This document shows positions 37,246 to 52,700 of a stretch of DNA of 64,000 nucleotides, piece after piece (position 1 is the first letter of the stretch; every line of letters begins with the position of its first letter). Origin of the DNA: Panopea generosa (taxonomy: Eukaryota > Mollusca > Bivalvia > Adapedonta > Hiatellidae); the NCBI GenBank assembly GCA_029582155.1, contig CM055896.1:8078482-8142481 (forward strand). The letters are read 5' to 3'. A model generated the notes under the pieces. It was not told the origin of the DNA and searched no databases. It worked only from the letters and a program-made list of their open reading frames with translations. Made by a program: the position numbers and the translations under genes.

Positions 37246-37662
37246 TTGTTATATCCTTTTATCATAATCTAATTAAAATAAATAATTAAAAAAATATTTG
37301 AAAGTGCTATAAAGAATCTATATACCGTGATATTTGATAGACAACAAATGTTTATACCCGAGCATATATTCAATTTGTATGATTCATATTGAATAAACAT
37401 TGATAAATAATATTGACAACGAAATATTATGAGGCAGGTTTCGTCACTGATAAGAAGCGGATCAATTTTAAATCATGAATAATTAATATCTGAAATGATA
37501 ACACTTATGTTGATAATCCGGAATCCGCTTCAGACCAGACAGGCAGTCACGTATAGTAGCTGGGAAAATGTTATATATTTTAGTGTGATTATATTTTCAA
37601 ACATTTGATCAAATAAGTGTTTATTTTGAAGAAAAAAAGCTGCTATTTATCGCGGCGGTATA
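37246..37662. promoter_or_regulatory. Gene 2 upstream region, putative promoter
   Basis: About 420 bp of AT-rich single-copy sequence between the satellite and the gene 2 start codon. TATATATTTT near 37573 is a possible TATA element about 90 bp before the ATG. There is no transcript evidence, so the start of transcription is not placed. Confidence 0.3.
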
Positions 37663-37677
37663 ATGGAGAAAGCTATG
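37663..37677 (+). CDS. Gene 2 exon 1
   Basis: ATGGAGAAAGCTATG then donor GTAAGT; encodes MEKAM in phase 0. Chosen because it supplies an ATG in the right phase for the hydrophobic exon 2 and has a near-perfect donor. The exon is tiny, so transcript support would matter. Confidence 0.6.
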
Positions 37678-38864
37678 GTAAGTAATCACTTGTAATTTAC
37701 CGTTTTACGTATAAGGACTCTATTTTACTCTTTATATTTTTTAAGTACATTCTTTAGTTTTCTGTTTAAACGCATTTAGCGTTCAATTATCTCCCAACAG
37801 AATGTTGCAAAGTACAAACTGTTTTCTTACAGTATTTGAATCTTACCTTTTAAAAAAGCAGTTTATCAAGATGGAAAGAGTATAATGATTTCAATATAAC
37901 TTTGACACTATGTTGCTTGGGCTTGTATTCTACTGAAGTTTTCATGATATGAAATTGACGCTTTTTGCCTAAATAAATTGTCTTTGTCATTTTCGTTCAA
38001 CAATTTGCTAACTTTGTTATTTTAAAATAGTTTCCATATAATGGTATCGAATGAGTACAATAAATGCATATGCAATTGAAACTATAATATTTTTTGTGAT
38101 AATTTTTTTTTTAATTCATCAATTATATTACTGATCATATACATATAATGACATATATTACAATTCTTCAAAACAATATTTTCATATAATCAATTCAGTT
38201 TAATTTGTAATACTAGTATCGCAATATATTACTGTGACGAAATAATTTCATTTTAAGAGGAATAGAGAGGAAGAGAGAAGAGGGACGTAGAAAAAGTATA
38301 GAATTTGGACATTTCTTTTCCTTTGTTTAAAAATTAAAAGGGCATTTTATCAACATTTATTAGGTTTCAATCAATTATATAAAAATTACCCCATTTTAGT
38401 TCACGTATATGCAATTAATCTTAATTCAGAGCTATTAATCTTTCGATTTTTATACCTTTATATAGGTTATGTTAAAATACTTGAAACAATGGGACAGTTT
38501 TTATACATTTACATTTAAAGATAAAATATTTACTTTTTCAGTACAGCCGAAACTAGCTAATTTATAGTTTAAAATAATATCTATATCATTTTTTGCTATA
38601 TAAAAGATTCTGTAACTGACTACAGAAATGCTGAACATGAAACTATAATATACAGTTCATTTTTGATAATAAATTTAAGATATCTGAAAAATAATCTGTC
38701 AATTTAAAATGTTATGGGAATAGATTCTGGTATTTCCATTTAAGCATTTTAATATATTATTTTATCGTTTTTTAACGTCTTATTTAAAAGGTCGTGTCAA
38801 GGCAAACATAGTAGATTCTAAAATAATTATACGAGACGGCGGGTTAGTGTCAATGTTTGTTTTG

Positions 38865-38916
<52 letters not shown>

Positions 38917-40699
38917 TCTTTAAAAAGTTAAAAGTCATTCGAAGCGAGACTCATAGGTGTTTTTTTTCCACATTGAATATGCATATTGGATTTCGGAACA
39001 AAAAACAAATTGTACACGTACCGTTGATTGCGAATGATTAAATTTTTAATTAATAGTTTTGTCAGATTTCTACCGACATGAATAAACAGATATTGGTTTT
39101 CCAATTGTTGAAAGTTGATATATTTTTTTCTTTTATTGTTATTTCACTTTTATAAAAAAAATATACAAACGATTGCAGAGCGTAAAATATGCATCAAATC
39201 AAACAATAAACTATATTGTGGACGATATGTTATGTCATAAAACATAGGTTGCATAATAATAAATTAAAAATTTGCCTTTATTTGGGTATTGAAATATTTT
39301 ATTTGCCGATATTTCTGACACTTTTTGATAATTGCATGTTGGTCCTTTCTGAATGAAATTTACAATAAATAAATAAAAATACGAGTCACTTTTATTTTCC
39401 TTATATATTTTCAATGCAGCATGTGTTTCCCTACGGTCGCTCCCTTTGGGTTGCTTAATTTTTTTTTTTACCTAATGGAAACAAACCGGCTTAAGGGTTA
39501 AACGTCATTTGAATGACTGACGGACGGATGAAAGCTGAGATGACTGATGTTTAAAAGTCCATCCGTTGCTAAGACCGTTTCTAACCATATCTCGCGCGGG
39601 CTTTGTAGTTTGTACATGACTCATTCAGAATTATAAAAGGGCGGAGTCTGTGCAATGTCATTCACGCATGCGCAGCGATGAGGAACTTCGTAATAATTAA
39701 ATTATTATGTAGGCTGTTTAAACAAATACGGACGACAAAATTTTAAAAATTGAAGTGATTCCATTGATGTCAAATGCGGTTAAACACTAAACCTACTTCT
39801 CCACCAAGCTATATGCTGTCCCATGTCTTCATCGCTCACGGCGCTTTGATTATTGATGGAGGAGACCTCAGAATCAATCTCAGTAGAACCACTAACCTTC
39901 CGCAAATAACTGGCAAACTTTCTCATATAATTTTGTGACCCGAGCGAGGCTCGAACCTACTACCACAGCGGCGAGAAGAAAGTGGTCATTAAGAGAAAGT
40001 GCCTCAGACCACTCGGCTAGTATAACAATGTTGAGGTCAATGCATTAAATGGTATAAATTTTAAAGTTAATGATTTGCGCTTCAATTAAGTAAACCTTAA
40101 AAACTAAACAATATTGTATCTTAGCATATTCGATAAAATACATTTATTTTATCGTATTGTTTGGGCAGTTATTCCTCGTCGAAAGTGATTCCTAAATAAT
40201 TTTGTCTTCTTTCCATACAGTATTACAGAAGTCGTTATCATTAAACAAACGTTGCTATATTACGATATCACGATACTACGATATCACGATACCACGATAT
40301 CACGATATTTTATTTGCTTATGTGAAATACTCTTTACGACACCTTACCATACGCAAATAACAATTTTGTTTTGATAACGAATACGATGAAAATAGGATAT
40401 ACGCTTCAGTTTGCTTTAAAAGCATATGCTCCAGAAAGTTATATGGTTTGTCTCATTTGTAAAATAAATATACCAATTATATGAATATAAAATCATCAAA
40501 AAAAGCTTTTAAACAATAACAAAATATCCTTTATCCTTATTGTTATCAATATGTTTGTTATCATTAGTATTCTTTATTAATTACTACCTTTAATAGAAGT
40601 ATTCATTATCATTATTATTTATTGTTACCATCATTATTATTATTATTATTGGTATTATTATTATTATTATTACTATCATTATTTTTATTATTATTATTG

Positions 40700-40730
<31 letters not shown>

Positions 40731-43700
40731 TATTATTATTATTATTATCATTATTGTTATCATTATTATTGTTATTATTATTATTATTATTATAACTATC
40801 ATTATTATTATTATTGTTATTATTATCATTATTAATATTACTATTATTACTATCATTATTTTTATTGTTATTATTGTTATTATTATTACTAATATCATTA
40901 TTATTATTATTATTATCATTATTGTTATTATTATTATTATTATTATAACTATCATTATTATTATTATTGTTATTATTATTATTATTAATATTATTATTAT
41001 TACTATTATAATCAAATTAATGTACGATTGCTATCATTGTTATCATTATTATTAATTATTATATATAATTATACTCATCAAATTGTTAATAATAATTGTA
41101 TCATGCTTATGGCGTCTTTGGTACGCTTCGTCTCCATATGGTAATAAGTATTTCTTTTTTTTCGATATAAATATTGGAGCTTCACCTAATTATCTGCTAA
41201 TTTTTTCAATCTAAGGAAAAATGGAACCTATTTTCAGAATTTATTCAGCCCCAGTTTAAGCCTTAAAGGGTAATGTAAATATTATCTGTTAAAAAGGATT
41301 TCGTCGAAGTACAGAGCGCAACCAAGATACAGAACATAGCAAATTTAGTTTTACTGAGTCTGTATTGAATAGACTCCCCGTTAAAATGATGCTCATATTC
41401 ACACTCTGTTGGTAGGATGCTATCACATTGACTGTATTATCATGCAAATAATGTTCTTAGATAAGTAATTGACGTGACGTGACTTGTCACGTGGCATTGT
41501 TAATCGTTTGTTTGTCTATGGAAAATGGCGACGTAGCAACCAATATCGATCGCTAATCGTTATCCGCTTTACATTACGCGATATACTAGAATTATAAAAT
41601 ATTGGTGTAAAATTATTGATACTGACAATATCGATATACATCAATTATATCAATAAGGTGTAAATGATTGTGCAAAAGGATGTAAAAATTGGGTGTCCAA
41701 TGTTAAGAAACTATTAAATGATTATGAGTTTTCTTACTTATTTACACATGCTTCTTTTGATAAAAAAAACATTTCCATGTATATTCAAAAAACGTGTTAT
41801 TGATTATTTTATCCAAGAATGGTATGGCTCAGTTAACAATAGTCATGATATAGAAGAGTATACATATTTCAAAAGTAGTTTTGCATATGAACAATATTTA
41901 GATAACTCTCCAAAACGATTTAAGATTTGTGTTACTAGAATTAGATTATCAGCACATACTCTTAGAATCAAAACAGGTCGTTATGCAAGAAATCACATTC
42001 GAAGAAATGAGAGATATTGCCTTTGTTGTAACACTACTGAGGTAGAAGATATATACCATTTCATTTGCATCTGTCGTTAATACAGTGATTTTATAAAGAC
42101 GTATATAAATAAACATGTTTTTCAAAGACCGTCTATGTACAAGCTTATGGAATTGCCTAAAACAAATGACAAAAGTATTTTAGTCAGATTTGCTCAGTAT
42201 ATTAAAAAATCTCTGAAATTAAGAAATAGTGTTTTAAACGTTTAATAGGTTATTTAAATATATTGAATATCTTTTATCTATTTTCGGAGACAATCAATAA
42301 TAAATTTGTTCATCCTCTTATTTTGAGGGATTTATGACTTAAAAGTTTTTCTTGCATTATTTCGATATTGATAATAAAACATATATGAACTGACTTAAAA
42401 TGTAAATGAAAAGTGGCGGTACAAATTATGTAATAATTAACAATATATTTTACGTGATATTAAGTGTTATAAATATGTTACTATGACAATGTATTTGTGT
42501 ACAAGTCTGAAATAAAATATATGTTCTGTTCTGTTCTGCTAACTGGATTATCAACTTGTTTGATTGACAGCCCACGTCAGGCCAATTGAACAACTCGTTT
42601 AATCAATGGCATAGTGTAACATGTGAAAGGTATAAAACTCTGAGAGGAAAAGAAGCCTCAGAATAATACAGTTACCTCCCTGTCCATAAGCGCCAATACA
42701 AACGAGATAAAATACTGTTGAACATTAAAGATATGGGATTTATCAGTCCATGTCTTTTGTTTAATTTTGTTTGAATAATTAAAGTTATACAATCAAGGGC
42801 TAACAGACGATCAATTACATGTACCATAACAATTCTTCCCTGGGATCCTGATCGGTTAACCAGTTCTTGAGCACATCTTTGCAGATAACTGGTATCTTTA
42901 CTGCTTGAATCAGCGGTGAGAGACAAATTACACTGAGACACAATGTCGTATATCAATCAGTACGGAGACTGGATTCGAATTTAAGACCCCTGGATTGATA
43001 GAAAGGCGCACTTTCAACTGAGCTTACCTGACTGGGCATCAGCCCTTGTCAATTCACCTTGTCGTCAGAATGCACTTATACACATCCTGCGAAAGGCAAT
43101 TGTAAAAGTAATCATTAATTCATCAGTATTTGCGAGACAATCCATTCCATTATTGCACAATCTAAATGATCAGCCGGCGCAAGGACACAGTGTTCTAGCA
43201 ATCGGTGGTAGAATAATAGAAATTAAATAGGAATTTGGCAGGGACCGGGTTAGTGGTTCTAGCGATCTGTGGTGTTCAAGCCAACGGAGTTTGAGCTATC
43301 AAAGTTCTATTGTAGTTCTTGCTCTTCGTGAGTACAGGACTGGGGACCTGCAACATCATACACTGACACCTAAACACGACAATGTCTGTAGTTATTTGAG
43401 TTATTATCTTTGGCGCTAGGAACTGGAACAGTGCTATGAATGAAACAATTTACTTGCAGAATCATTTTGACAGTGGATTTGGATTTTTATGGTTTTAATA
43501 TGCTTAAACTGATGCTGTTCCACCAATCTCACATTCACCAGAATACATTCAATTGCTTTTCTGCGATATAAATACACTACTGTAGCCTTGTCTTATATTG
43601 TTCTATATTGTCTTATATTGTTCTGTTCTGTAACAGCTTGGCCCAAATCTCTCAAACGTTTCTTGTATAAAAATGTAATGTTCTGTTATGTCATGTAATG

Positions 43701-46700
43701 TTTCACTGAAATTAACCATTCCTTTGGAAGATATGTGCAGAAGTATGTGCTACCTACGTTTAAGCGGAAAAATGACGTTATAAAAAAATTAAGTAACATT
43801 ACCGCTATTGACCAATAAAAAATGGCGTCATGTATCGTTACCAAAGTCATAGCAAGAGTGTACAATCAATACACCAGCTGACTATTTAACACATACAGAA
43901 GCGGGGAGATCGTCCACTGTATACCGTGTATTGTTTGCTTTCTACTACCCAATAGAAGCACTTCCGATTAAAAAAAATCATGATTATTCATCACATATAC
44001 TTAACCTCATTTGCCAATCAATCTAAAACAGGCCAACGTTTTCCAAAGCGCACACTTAAGACATGAGTGAATTTTGACCATAAGTAAGAATATGAATTTT
44101 AAATTATCTCTTATTGCAGTTATGTAATCGTGTTTTGATAAGAATGCGCATTTATTTTTCAGGTGATAAATACAAATGCAATTTATGAAAAAATATGGAT
44201 TTTTCGATCATCTATTTTAAACTGAATTTATTTTTTCTTTACCCAGACTGCTGCGGTCAGTTTGATTGTTGCGGTCACACTGAGTCTCTACGGTAAGTTT
44301 TCATTTACTATACAAGTCACTTATGAAGCAATACGTTGATGTTAAAAACTTTTACACCTACAGTAGAACTTCGTTGTCTCGAACGAATGGCTGGAACACA
44401 ACATATAGCTCGAATCACCTAACTGATCGAATTCCTATTTCGATGTATATACATGAACACGCATGGTACGATGTTTAACAATTCTTAAGTCAAACACTAT
44501 TTAAATCAAACTTTTTTGTCCAGTCCCGTCGGGTTCGAGGCCTCGAAATTCTACTGTACATATTTTCAAGAACTAATAACGTTCTTTGCGGCCGTGTAAT
44601 GATATACATGCATTTAAAAATCAGTGTTGTTAATATTGAAGGGAAACACGGCAGTTTTTATTGGTATGGTAAAAGAAATTACGTTTTATTTTAATACAGA
44701 ACAGAAATTAGAAAATGTCAGGTGGGACATGAGTGTGTGGGTTAGTAAGGCTATAGCTGGTACCCAAATATAAATGAGGCAAAGGATTTTTCTCACTTGT
44801 CCACTTTTGAAACTTGAATTGGCATAGAATTCCCTGATTTTTCCATTGGTGGTTAATAGACCTGATTCGGGAGATATCAGGTTCTGGGATAAATTAATGA
44901 CACACGCCTATGTAACACCCCCCCAAATGTGAAAACGGTTACATAGTCACAAGAGTGAAATAATTTTTCCATATATGTTAACATATTTCACAAATCAAAT
45001 TGTAAATGGCGATGGCCATGTATGCCATAATAAAGTCAAATAAAAAGACCAAACCAAATATTGGTAGAAAGTGTTATTTTTTTTGTTGGAACGCTTAATC
45101 AAACTCTAACATATAAAATAAACCTTTTATTTTCATTATCTTAATTATACGAAAAGAAAATATATTCTACTGTATTCTATCAATCAATGAATTATATAGA
45201 GAAGGAAAGGCAACTAATCGAGATTTTGTGAACGCTCGCGTATTCACGCAAAATCTCGCAATATCTCGCTACCAATTATCTTAACTTCCATTCGTCTAAG
45301 GAACACAAATCTAAATTCTTATATTACAGAATGAAATCCTCATCAAATCAATACAATTCCCAGCATTTTGTGTTTAAATTTGTTGAAGTTCTTTAGATTG
45401 CAAAATGTGTATGCTGCAGCTAAAATAACAACAAAATTGCGAAAAAAGTTTACTTCAAACCTTTATATCTTTAATTCAAAAATATTTTGCACGTTCAAAA
45501 CATATTAAAACATCTAACTAAAGATTACCTACAACTTGCTTTTTATGTACATGAAAGCAGTTTTCTGTAAATTTTGAAAGATTAATTGTGATCCAGCATC
45601 ACACGTAAACAAACAGAAAGCGCAGTTCCTTTTCGATATATATTTATTCTACATTTAATGAATTCTATTAACACGTATGTACACTTCAAAACGTAGTTCA
45701 GACAAGATTCCCATCACGGATCCTAAACCCGAATCTCAATGCCTACCAAAACCCAACTGACTTCGACTCCATCCCGGACTTAACTGAACCTAATATTTTA
45801 CTGTCCTAAAGCCGCTCACACTGCCCATCGAAACCCAACTGACTTCGTAACCATCCCGGACTTAACTAAACCAAAGGTCTTACTGTCCTAAGGCCGCTCA
45901 CACTGCCCACCCGGACCCATCTGTCTTCGTCTACATCCCGGACTTAACTGAACCCCAGGTCTTACTACCCTAAAGCCGATCAAACTGCCCGCCCAATCTT
46001 AACTGACTTCGTCTCCATCCCAGCAAAACTGAACCCAAGATCTTACTGTTCTTTAGCTGCTCACACTGCTCACTCAAACCCAAATGACTTCGTCTCCATC
46101 TCGGACTTAACTGAACCTAAGATCTTACTGTTCTAAAGCCGATCACACTGTCCACCCGACCCCAACTGACTTCGTCTCCATCCCGGACTAAAGTTAACCC
46201 AAGATCTCATTGTCCTGAAGCCACTCGCATTGCCCACCCAAACCCAACAGTCTTTGTCTCAATCCAAGACTTAACTGAACCCAAAATTTTACTGTCCTAA
46301 AGCCGCTCACACTGCCCACCTGACCCTAACTGACTTCGTCTCCATCCCGGACTTAACTGAACCCAAAATCTTACTGTCTTTAAGCCAATCACACTGCCCA
46401 CCAAACCCAACTGACTTCGTCTCCATCTCGGACTTTACTGAACCTCATATCTTACTGTCCTAAAGCCGCTCACACTGCCGACCCAAACTCAACTGACTTC
46501 GTCTCCATCCCGGACTTAACTGAACATAAGATCTTACTGTCCTGAAGCCACTCACATTGCCCACCCAAACCCAATATATTTCGTCTCCATCCCAGACTTA
46601 ACTGAACCCAAGATCTTACTGTCCTAAAGCCGCTCACACTGTCCACCCGACCCAAAATGACTTCATCTCCATCCCGGACTTAACTGAACCAAAGGTCTTA

Positions 46701-49700
46701 CTGTCCTTTAACCGTTCACACTGCCAACCGAAACCCAACTGACTTTGTCTCCATCCCGGACTTAACTGAATCCAAGGTCTTACTGTCCTAAAGCCGCTCA
46801 CACTGCCCGACCAAACCGAACTGACTTCGTCTCCATCCCGGACTTAACAGAACCCAAGATCTTACTGTCCTAAAGCCGCTCACACTGCCTACCCAAATCC
46901 AACTGACTTCGTCTCCATCCCGGACTTAAATGAACCTAAGGTCTTACTGTCTTAATGCCGCTCACACTGCCCACCCAAACCCAACTGACTTCGACTCCAT
47001 CCCGGACTTAACTAAACCAAAGGTTTTACTATCCTAATGCCGCTCACACTGCCAACCCAAACCCATCTAACTTCGTCTCCATCCCGGACTTAACAGAACC
47101 CAAGATCTTACTGTCCTAAAGCCGCTCACACTGCCTACCCAAATCCAACTGACTTCGTCTCCATCCCGGACTTAAATGAATCCAAGGTCTTACTGTCCTA
47201 AAGCCGCTCACACTGCCCACCCAAACCAACCTGACTTCGTCTCCATCCCGGACTTAACAGAACCCAAGATCTTACTGTCCTAAAGCCGCTCACACTGCCT
47301 ACCCAAACCCATCTAACTTCGTCTCCATCCCGGACTTAAATGAATCTAAGGTCTTACTGTCCAAAAGCCGCTCACACTGCCCACCCAAACCAAACTGACT
47401 TCGTCTCCATCCCGGACTCTACTGAACCTAAGTTCTTACTGTCTTAATGCCGCTCACACTGCCCACCCAAACCCAACTGACTTCGACTCCATCCCGGACT
47501 TAACTAAACCCAAGGTTTTACTATCCTAATGCCGCTCACACTGCCAACCCAAACCCATCTAACTTCGTCTCCATCCCGGACTTAACTGAATCCAAGAACT
47601 TACTGTCCTAAAGCCGCCCACACTGCCCAACCAAACCCAACTGACTTCGTCTCCATCTCGGACTCAACTGAACTTAAGATCTTATGTCCTAAAGCCGCTC
47701 ACACTGCCCAACCAAACCAAACTGACTTCGTCTCCATCCCAGATTTAACTGAACCTTAAGTCTTACTGTCCTAAAGCCGCTCACACTGCCCACCCAAACC
47801 AAACTGACTTCGTCTTCATCCTAGACTTAACTGAACCTAAGATCTAACTGTCCTAAAGCCACTCACATCGCCCACCCAAACCTAACCGACTTCGTCTCCA
47901 TCCCGGACTTAACTGAACTTAAGATCTTACTGTCCTAAAGCCGCTCACACTGCCCACCCAAACCAACCTGACTTGGTCTCCATCCCGGACTTAACTGAAC
48001 TTAAGATCTTACTGTCCAAAAGCCGCTCACACTGACCACCCAAACCCAAATGACTTCGTCTCCATCCCGGACTTAACTGAACCTAAGATCTTACTGTCCT
48101 AAAGCCGCTGACACTGCCCACCCAAACCCATCTGACTTCGTCTCCATCCCGGACTAAACTGAACCTAAAGTCTTACTGTTCTAAACCCACTCTCACACAA
48201 ACTATATGCTTGCCTTTGTAATCATCTGTACTGCACACTAATTGTCATAAATGTCAGCTTATTCATATACAAGTCATGTTTTTATTGTACATGTTGGACA
48301 GATGTTCGCTATATGAAATCGGAGACACGTTATCCTGTTGACAGCCCATCACTCATCAGAAGTGACCTCTAAACTCCCATCAATCAGATATATTGTTAAT
48401 TCAAATGTTTGTTTAATTTTCATCAGTGGCTAGAATTGCCTTTGTCATTACATGTAACACATGTTGTTTATTTCACTCCAAAAGACACTTCGGATCCCAC
48501 CAAAGATAATACTGTCACCCATGCAATGTGCCAAACTATTTTCCAAAATGATAATCATCGGGGTTCTATTGGACTCACACCACTATTGTATCTCTTGAGT
48601 ACTCCGACCTACAGGTGAATGAGGTAGAAATAAAACTTTAGTTCTCTTTTTATTCTTTTTTAAAGGCTTTGTATTATGTAAACTTATTAAAGCCACAGGT
48701 CTTATTGGAATCTCCGTTTATTCCTGACTTTTCATCTTGTTCTATTGTTCTCATGACAACGACACCTTTTTAGGCTTTTAGTACTTAAGCAATATGAATC
48801 TGGATTGGTTTCAATAAATCATGTAAACAGATGAAAAAAAGTATTTTATGCCGTTGTATTTTCTAGCTCTGTATATATGATTATTTGTGTACTACGGCGC
48901 GCCCAGCTACAATGAAAACCATAAACATAATATCAAGGCATCTACCAACCCTATTGAATTGCTTCGAATCCCCCGCCCGGTAACAGTCTCCGTGATGATT
49001 AATAAACGACATTGTGTATCATTATCATTCGTCTCTCACCACTGATTCAAGTGGGAAAGTTATCAGCTACTTGCGGGGTGTGCTCGATTACTGGTTTATC
49101 CCAGGAAACAGTGGTTAGGTTAACTGATCGTCTGTTAGCCCTCGATGGCATAAAAATGACGCTAAATATTTATTCATTCAATCAATCAATCAATCGATCA
49201 ATCAATCAATCAATCAATCAATCATTATACTATGGTTTTACATGAACACATCTAGACTGGATGGACAATTTACATATATACATAGCGTTATGAATCATAT
49301 TCATCAGCCTTGTAACTAAACACTATTAGAATGCTTGCTATTATCCATGACATGTCACAGCAGCGATCGTTTCGAACGGAATTCTACGAACGGAAGTATA
49401 AATATTTAAAAGCATTGACAGGGAAGTGAAAATTGTGACAGATAGGGTATTGATTTCGTACATTGGTGTAAACATTGCTAGGACCTTATACCCGAGTTGT
49501 TGTCCCAGCTATAGTTTACTGCTTTAACATATAGAATGCACTCAGAAACATACACAATTTACCGGTGGCACTCATTTGGAACGAAGGAAAACCGTCTGGT
49601 TACCTCAGTCATTAGAACTTTATAGTTTTATGGGTTTGCGTCCCGGACTGATTGTATATTCTGCTCGTCTTATTACATATATAGGCATGTGTAAAGTGCG

Positions 49701-52700
49701 CATGCGTCGTTTTAATTCCCTGGTCACATCCATGTTTGTAAAATACATTACCACAATGCATTGCGGTTTTGTGAACTTATGTTGCGTCTGGAGGAGAAAT
49801 ATCATGTACACATAAAACATTTCGCTTAACATCAGTGATGAATGGGCACAAAACAGCTTCCTATTCGAAAACGAGGTCGCCTATAGCACTCGAGAGGGGT
49901 TAAGTAGTTAAAATGGATAGAAATATGTCAACAGATGACCTTCGAAAAATATGTACAACATAAAAACACGTTAAATATTGCATAATCATGGAGACACACA
50001 ACAAACGATGACACCAGGCACGCATAATTCCAACAAATTGCATTAAAAAAGTACACATACAAGGCAATAATAGACGTATGTTTACCAAAACTAGTCTGCA
50101 AAACATTGTTAACAGCACGCTGATACGCTATGATATATCTTTATATATATAGTAGGAGGACGCTGATTGGTCTGCTGCTTCAGGAAAAGTTTGAATGACG
50201 TCACAGATTAATAAGTATTCATTAGCTATGAATTGTGGGACAGACATATAATTCCTTACTTTTTCATTGATGGTTAATAGACCTGATTTGTGAGACATAG
50301 ATTCTATAAATAGACTACACCAATGCATCTTTAAATCGCTTCTTGTGTATATTTTGTAACACACTTGAAACCCCTTATCTAAGCAGTCAATAGTCTTTAA
50401 GAGCATCTGGCATACAAACAAAAGTACATGTAACACAACGAACAGTAACAGAGAGTAAAACATTATGAAACGCTTCGTAAAATATGATTTAACAACATAC
50501 TTTAGAGATTAACTATAATTGTTGATGCACAACTATTATCATGAACTATTTATGGATATAGTGATATTTTGCATGGTCAAACTTTACAACAAACTATATA
50601 TAATTTCAGGCCAATATTCATCCAGAGGTATTTACATATTGCATTGTTAAGTATGAATGAAAAGGCAGAACAGTCTTATGAAATATATTAAGACTGCCAA
50701 TTGTATTGATGTATTTTAGTACTAGGTTTTATACTTTTATTAAAATGTGAAACATCTTTGTACATTGTTGAAAGATATTGATGTACAATGATAAGAATGA
50801 TATGACATATTATACATTCTGCCAAGAATTTGTTTTTCTTACAAAGTACTTTTATCTTGCTTTGGAGAGGTGTGGTGTTTTTTTGAAAATGTATTTTATT
50901 ACAATGAGTATCATTTATAATCATTTGGGAATATCTGCCGATGTAAATGAAAATGTGTATATTGTTTTTCTATTTTAGGGCACGTGGAAAGTGAAACCTA
51001 TTTGGTAGCATTACTTGGACAATCTAATCTGGATATTGAATACACATTCATGATGATGAATACATACAACGACAACATTTCCATCGAAGTTGAAGGTACG
51101 AATATCAACATCTCTCTTTTGATTAGTTGTAAACATATGTTTCAACATTTAGACCATATTTATATCATAAAAACAATAATACAAAGTTACTTCGCAACTC
51201 AACTGTGAAGAACAACAAAAACAAAAAAAAGTAAAGAGTAAATGTTTATGTGTTATATTGTCAGATCAGCCGTATCCGATTTTGGACAAGAGTTTCCATA
51301 GTACCTAATACATTGTTTGACCAACATCATCATCATTTGGACAAATACTTCAATATAATGTCTGTTACATGGCCTGGTCAAATTGTAGACAACGGCTTCC
51401 ATATAGTATCTGCTACATGGCTTGACCAAATTGCAGACAAAGGCTTCTTTATAATATCTGTTACATAGCCTGACCATCCTTGTCGAATTTTGGACGAAGT
51501 CTTCTATATATAATATCTGTACCATAGCATGATCATCCTCGTCCAATTTTAGACAAAGGTTTCCATATAGAATATATTACATACTACAGGGAAGCCTTTG
51601 TCTACAACTGGAAGAGAGGTTGGCCAGGCTATGTGACACATACTATATGTAAGCCTTTGTCAAATAATGGACAAGGTTGGTCAAGCTATGTAACACATAC
51701 TATACGGAAGCCTGTGTATATAATTGGACAAGGATGGACAGGCTATGTAACAGATACTATATGGAAGCCCTTGTCCAAAACTGGAAAAGGATGGTAAGGC
51801 TATGCAATTAAATAGCCTGATCAACATTGTCCAATTTTAGATAAAGACTTCCATACAGTATGTGTTACATAGCCTGGCCATCCTTGTCCAATTTAAACAA
51901 AGGCTTCGATATAGTATGTGTTACATAGCCTGACCATCCTTGTCCAATTTAAACAAAGGCTTCGATATAGTATGTGTTACATAGCCTGACCATCCTTGTC
52001 CAATTTGGACGAAGGCTTCTATACAGTTTGAGTTACATAGCCTGACATCCCTTGCTCAGTTTCGACAAAGGCTTCCATGTAGTATGAGTTTCATAGCCTG
52101 ACCATCCTTGTCCAATTTGGACGAAGGCTTCTATAAAATATGAGTTACATAGCCTGGCCTTCCTTGCTCAATTTCGACAAAGGCTTCCATGTAGTATGTG
52201 TTTCATAACCTGACCATCCTTGTTCAATTTAGGACAAAGGCTTCCATATAGTATGTGTTACATAGCCATACCATTCTTGTCCAATTTTGGACAAAGGATT
52301 CAATATAGCATCTGTTACATCGCCTGACCACCCTTGTCAAATTTTGGACCAATGCTTCCGTTTAGCATGCGTTACATAATCTGACAATCCTCGTCCAATT
52401 TTGGACAAAGGCTTCAATATAGCATGTTACGTCGCTTGACCACCCTTGTCAAATATTTTACAAAGGCGTCCGTATAGCATGCGTTACATAGCCTGACCAT
52501 ACTTGTCCAATTTTGGAAAAATGCTTCCATATACATGAAGTATGTGTTACACAGCCTGACCATCCTTTTCCAATTGTAGACACAGGCTTCCATATAGTAT
52601 TTGTCACATAGCCTCACCAACCTTGTTCATTTTTAGACAAACGGTTCCATATAGAATGTGTTACATAGTTTGACCAACTTCTCGTTCAATTGAAGACAAA

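Noticed and set aside
39930-40026. tRNA-Leu/Ser gene candidate
   Set aside because: A and B boxes are present, but no closing acceptor stem was found and a SINE body follows. Treated as a SINE head.
40608-41012. 141-codon isoleucine-rich ORF
   Set aside because: It is an ATT trinucleotide block read as protein.
49576-49832. Overlapping ORFs of about 70-79 codons on both strands
   Set aside because: No domain, repeat or splice support; length is within chance.
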